From: Oscillospiraceae bacterium
GTDB taxonomy: Bacteria; Bacillota; Clostridia; Oscillospirales; UBA929
Assembly: GCA_009777435.1 (NCBI GenBank)
Contig: WRLW01000070.1
Location: 1-7,661 of the forward strand
DNA length: 7,661 bases
Direction of reading: 5' to 3'
The notes below the pieces were generated by a model. It did no database searches and was not told the origin of the DNA. It saw nothing but the letters and a program-made list of their open reading frames with translations. Numbering within the stretch: position 1 is the first letter of the stretch; each line of letters starts with the position of its first letter. Both the position numbers and the translations under genes were made by a program. Shown here piece by piece: positions 5,252 to 7,661 of this stretch.

Positions 5252-6271
5252 TCAGCGCGCGCCGAACCCTTCGAGCGCTTCCCTGACCTTGGCCGTTCCG
5301 CGCATAAGGCGCTCAAACATAACGGGCGTTATCGACTGCGCGCCGTCGCACATAGCGGACTCGGGCTGTCCATGCACCTCGATCATCAGGCCGTCACAGC
5401 CCGCGGCGACCGCGGCCAGCGCCATAGGCTCCACCAAATCACGGCTGCCGGTGGCGTGGGATGGGTCGATAACGACAGGCAGATGCGATTTAGCCTTTAG
5501 AACCGGCACGGCGGACAAGTCCAGCGTGTTGCGCGTGGCCGTCTCAAACGTCCTGATTCCGCGTTCGCACAATATGACCTCATGTGAGCCGCCGGCCATA
5601 ATATGCTCGGCGGCCATAAGCAGCTCCTCAATGGTTGACGACAGGCCGCGTTTAAGCAAAACGGGCTTTTTCAGCTCCCCCACCTGTCGAAGCAGCGTGA
5701 AATTCTGCATGTTGCGCGCGCCTATCTGTATAACGTCCACATCCTCGGCAAACGCGTCGAGATACTCCGGCGACATTATCTCGGTCACGATGGGCAGGCC
5801 GGTCTCGCGTCCGGCGATTTTCAGCAGCTCAAGGCCGTCAAGCCCCAGACCCTTAAACGCGTATGGCGACGTGCGCGGCTTAAACGCGCCGCCGCGCAGG
5901 AAGGCCGCGCCCGCCGCCCTCACTTCCCGGGCAACGGACACCATCTGTTCCTCGCTCTCCACCGAACACGGGCCGGCCATTACCGCGAAATTCCCGCCGC
6001 CGATCTTGCGGCCCGAAACCTCTATAACGCTGTCGGAGGGATGGAATTTTCTGCCCGCCAGCTTATAAGGCTCCTGAACGCGCATGATGCGCTCCACGCA
6101 CGGATAGCAGATTATCGAGTCGGGCGATATAACCGACGTGTCGCCGGCCATGCCCATCATGCGCGTGGTCTCGCCAACAATGTCCTGTATAATTATCCCC
6201 TTTGAGGTCAGCAGCCTGCGAATAGACTCGACTTCTTCCTCCTTCGCGCCCTGTTTCAATACTATTATCAT
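5252..6271 (-). CDS. aroF: 3-deoxy-7-phosphoheptulonate (DAHP) synthase with N-terminal regulatory domain
   Basis: A 339-residue type I-beta DAHP synthase that condenses phosphoenolpyruvate and erythrose 4-phosphate, the entry step of the pathway. From memory it matches the Thermotoga maritima enzyme nearly end to end. Residues 1 to about 70 (MIIVLKQGAKEEEVESI to RVQEPYKL) form the ferredoxin-like regulatory domain that mediates tyrosine feedback in T. maritima; similar inhibition here is inference. The barrel follows: MAGPCSVESE (98-107), LRGGAFKPRTSPYAFKGLG (125-143), IQIGARNMQNF (181-191), KPVLLKRG (202-209), CERGIRTFE (235-243) and VIDPSHATG (267-275). The four metal ligands, C102, H272, E298 and D309, fall at the same numbers as in T. 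maritima. The ATG overlaps the aroC stop (ATGA), with AGGAGG 9 bases upstream inside aroC. Paralogue letters vary between genomes, so aroF is a family label. Confidence 0.95.
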   Translation of the reverse strand: MIIVLKQGAKEEEVESIRRLLTSKGIIIQDIVGETTRMMGMAGDTSVISPDSIICYPCVERIMRVQEPYKLAGRKFHPSDSVIEVSGRKIGGGNFAVMAGPCSVESEEQMVSVAREVRAAGAAFLRGGAFKPRTSPYAFKGLGLDGLELLKIAGRETGLPIVTEIMSPEYLDAFAEDVDVIQIGARNMQNFTLLRQVGELKKPVLLKRGLSSTIEELLMAAEHIMAGGSHEVILCERGIRTFETATRNTLDLSAVPVLKAKSHLPVVIDPSHATGSRDLVEPMALAAVAAGCDGLMIEVHGQPESAMCDGAQSITPVMFERLMRGTAKVREALEGFGAR

Positions 6272-7329
6272 TTTTTCCAGCCTCCTAAAAAGAAATCAAG
6301 CAGGCACAGCGCAAGGCCGGCCTCGACCACAGGTACGGCTCTCGGCACGACGCACGGGTCATGCCGCCCTCCGAACGACGCCGTAACGGTTTCCATTTTG
6401 CTCAAATCGACGGTGGACTGTTCGGCGCCGACCGTGGGCGTCGGTCTGACCGCCACCCTGAAAACCAGCGGCTGCCCATTTGATATGCCGCCGTTTATGC
6501 CGCCGTTATGGTTGCTCATGAAGTGTATAACGCCGTCCTCGGCGCGCATCTGGTCATTGGCCGCCAGCCCCGTCATATCGGCAAGCGCGAATCCGTCGCC
6601 GAACTCTATACCCTTGACCGCCGGAATGGAAAACATCATGCCCGATACGGCGCTCTCAATCGAATTGAAAAACGGGTCGCCCCACCCCGCCGGCACACCG
6701 AGCGCCGCACATTCTATCACGCCGCCCACAGAGTCGCGGCCGGCCTTCGCTTTGAGTATGGCGTCCTTCATCCTCCGGGCGGCGTCCGCGTCCACCACGG
6801 GAAATTCCAGCGCCGACGCCTCTACGACCCGCTCCGGCTCCGCGTCCGCGTCCGAGATTCCGCCGAGCCGGTATATACGCGCGCCAATGCTGACGCCGCG
6901 CAGCATCTGTTTTGCGACGGCGCCCGCGAAAACCAGCGGCGCGGTCAGCCGCCCGGACGAGTGCCCGCCGCCGCGATAGTCCGCGTACCCGCCGTACTTG
7001 CGGTACACCGGCAGGTCGGCGTGCCCCGGTCTTACGACATAGCGCCCATAATCGCCCGGCCGCGCGTCCCGGTTACGGATAACGGCGCACAGCGGCGTAC
7101 CTGCGGTCTTGCCCTCAAACAGCCCCGACAGTATCTCCACATCGTCGCTTTCGCCGCGCGCCGTCGCCAGCGGGCTTCCGCCCGGCGCACGGCGCGCCAT
7201 CTCACGCCGCACGGCGTCCATATCAATCTCAAATCCCGGCGGCAGTCCCGACAGCGTAACGCCTATAGCCGCGCCGTGCGATTCCCCGAAGATGGCGGCT
7301 TTCAGACGCGTCCCCCATATGTTGCCCAA
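6268..7329 (-). CDS. aroC: Chorismate synthase
   Basis: A 353-residue cytoplasmic enzyme that makes chorismate from 5-enolpyruvylshikimate-3-phosphate using reduced FMN, the last common step. Visible motifs are GESHG (15-19, conserved H18), RPGHAD (100-105, conserved H103), GGGHSSGRLTAPLVFAGA (120-137), NGGINGGISNGQP in the flavin and substrate loop, and RHDPCVVPRAVPVVEA (322-337). Length is normal, and the GGHxSGRLTAP form is the variant I associate with Clostridia. The start is a TTG: an in-frame TGA, the aroA stop, lies only nine bases before it, no ATG or GTG falls between, and residues GNIWG directly after the start fit the family N-terminus. AAAGGGTG about 8-9 bases upstream, inside the end of aroA, serves as ribosome site, so translation is probably coupled to aroA. 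Its stop overlaps aroF by four bases. Confidence 0.96.
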   Translation of the reverse strand: MGNIWGTRLKAAIFGESHGAAIGVTLSGLPPGFEIDMDAVRREMARRAPGGSPLATARGESDDVEILSGLFEGKTAGTPLCAVIRNRDARPGDYGRYVVRPGHADLPVYRKYGGYADYRGGGHSSGRLTAPLVFAGAVAKQMLRGVSIGARIYRLGGISDADAEPERVVEASALEFPVVDADAARRMKDAILKAKAGRDSVGGVIECAALGVPAGWGDPFFNSIESAVSGMMFSIPAVKGIEFGDGFALADMTGLAANDQMRAEDGVIHFMSNHNGGINGGISNGQPLVFRVAVRPTPTVGAEQSTVDLSKMETVTASFGGRHDPCVVPRAVPVVEAGLALCLLDFFLGGWKK

Positions 7330-7335
7330 AACCGT

Positions 7336-7661
7336 TCACCCTTTCGTTAATGTACAGACGCTGAAATCCCTCCAAAATCCGGGATACGATTTTGCCACGC
7401 AGCCGCTCTGCGTCACCCATACCGGGCCGTCGCTGCGTATGGCGGCCACCGCGCCCATCATGGCTATGCGATGGTCGCCGCGGCTGTCCGCGACGCCGCC
7501 GTGCAGCGCGTCCACACCCGTTATGATCAGCTCGTCGCCGCGCGCCTCCGCTTTCGCGCCCAGCGCGTTCAGGGCCGACGCTATGGCCTCAAGCCTGTCG
7601 CTTTCCTTATGGCGCAGGCGCGCGGCGTTTACCAGCCTGCTCTCGCCGCCCGCGAAGGCGA
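7336..7661 (-). CDS. aroA: 3-phosphoshikimate 1-carboxyvinyltransferase (EPSP synthase), C-terminal part only
   Basis: The last 107 codons of EPSP synthase, which transfers enolpyruvate from phosphoenolpyruvate to shikimate 3-phosphate. The first complete codon is at 7659 and the 5' three quarters of the gene lie outside the window (the family is about 420-430 residues). Diagnostic motifs are RLRHKESDRLEAIA near the fragment start, GGVADSRGDHRIAMMGAVAA in the middle, and CVAKSYPGFWRDF just before the end. These are the conserved C-terminal substrate and phosphoenolpyruvate contacts. The frame ends at a TGA (7338-7336) after LTKG. Six bases later, and in the same frame, comes the TTG of aroC. 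It is the first visible gene of the operon; its promoter is not in the window. Confidence 0.95.
   Translation of the reverse strand, partial: AFAGGESRLVNAARLRHKESDRLEAIASALNALGAKAEARGDELIITGVDALHGGVADSRGDHRIAMMGAVAAIRSDGPVWVTQSGCVAKSYPGFWRDFSVCTLTKG

Noticed and set aside
4731..6068. A 445-codon plus-strand open frame opposite aroKQ and aroF
   Set aside because: It is a shadow of strongly supported minus-strand genes in GC-rich DNA. The translation is rich in Arg, Ser and Pro, has no recognisable domain, and lacks a ribosome site.
6508..7350. A 280-codon plus-strand open frame opposite aroC
   Set aside because: Antisense shadow of chorismate synthase, with Arg/His-rich composition and no family resemblance.
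1..7661. Search by eye for CRISPR repeats, IS inverted repeats, att sites, tRNA genes, riboswitches and toxin-antitoxin pairs
   Set aside because: None seen. No regularly spaced repeats, no transposase motifs and no cloverleaf-like or T-box-like leader. The start of the aro operon, where a T-box or other leader would lie, is outside the window.

Overview
The window is ordinary, fully bacterial chromosome, almost all of it read from the minus strand. It most likely comes from a GC-rich member of the Clostridia (Bacillota). I infer this from strong AGGAGG-type ribosome sites, tightly overlapping genes, a Thermotoga/Bacillota-type DAHP synthase, a BdhA/YqhD-type alcohol dehydrogenase, a YuxH-like EAL-HDOD protein, a short DUF6774-like protein and heavy use of the Ile codon ATA despite high GC. 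I cannot assign a genus.

Right two thirds (2610-7661, minus strand): a compact aromatic amino acid operon in transcription order aroA (C-terminal part only, cut by the window edge), aroC, aroF (DAHP synthase), an in-frame aroK-aroQ fusion, aroE, tyrA. Junctions are a 6-base gap (aroA/aroC), ATGA overlaps (aroC/aroF and aroKQ/aroE), a 29-base gap (aroF/aroKQ) and an 8-base overlap (aroE/tyrA). Together these enzymes catalyse the shikimate pathway except the dehydroquinate synthase (aroB) step, then commit chorismate-derived prephenate towards tyrosine. Neither aroB nor a chorismate mutase gene is visible here; they may lie upstream or elsewhere.

Middle (2179-2609): a 64-residue plus-strand gene of unknown function converges on tyrA with 20 bases between the stop codons. 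Upstream of it, a minus-strand intrinsic terminator (2320-2349) is well placed to end transcripts leaving tyrA. If it does, the 3' tail of the aro message is antisense to the small gene. The space between the terminator and the alcohol dehydrogenase carries two sigma-A-like promoter candidates pointing left.

Left (1-2178, minus strand): an iron-dependent alcohol/aldehyde dehydrogenase of the BdhA/YqhD family is followed after 27 bases by a gene for a degenerate EAL plus HDOD protein, which runs off the window. The two look like one transcript.

The most notable feature is the aroK-aroQ fusion. It has no stop codon between the two enzymes, yet keeps a strong internal ribosome site and ATG exactly at the natural start of AroQ. 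I see no CRISPR, transposon, phage, tRNA, rRNA or evident novel defence system.
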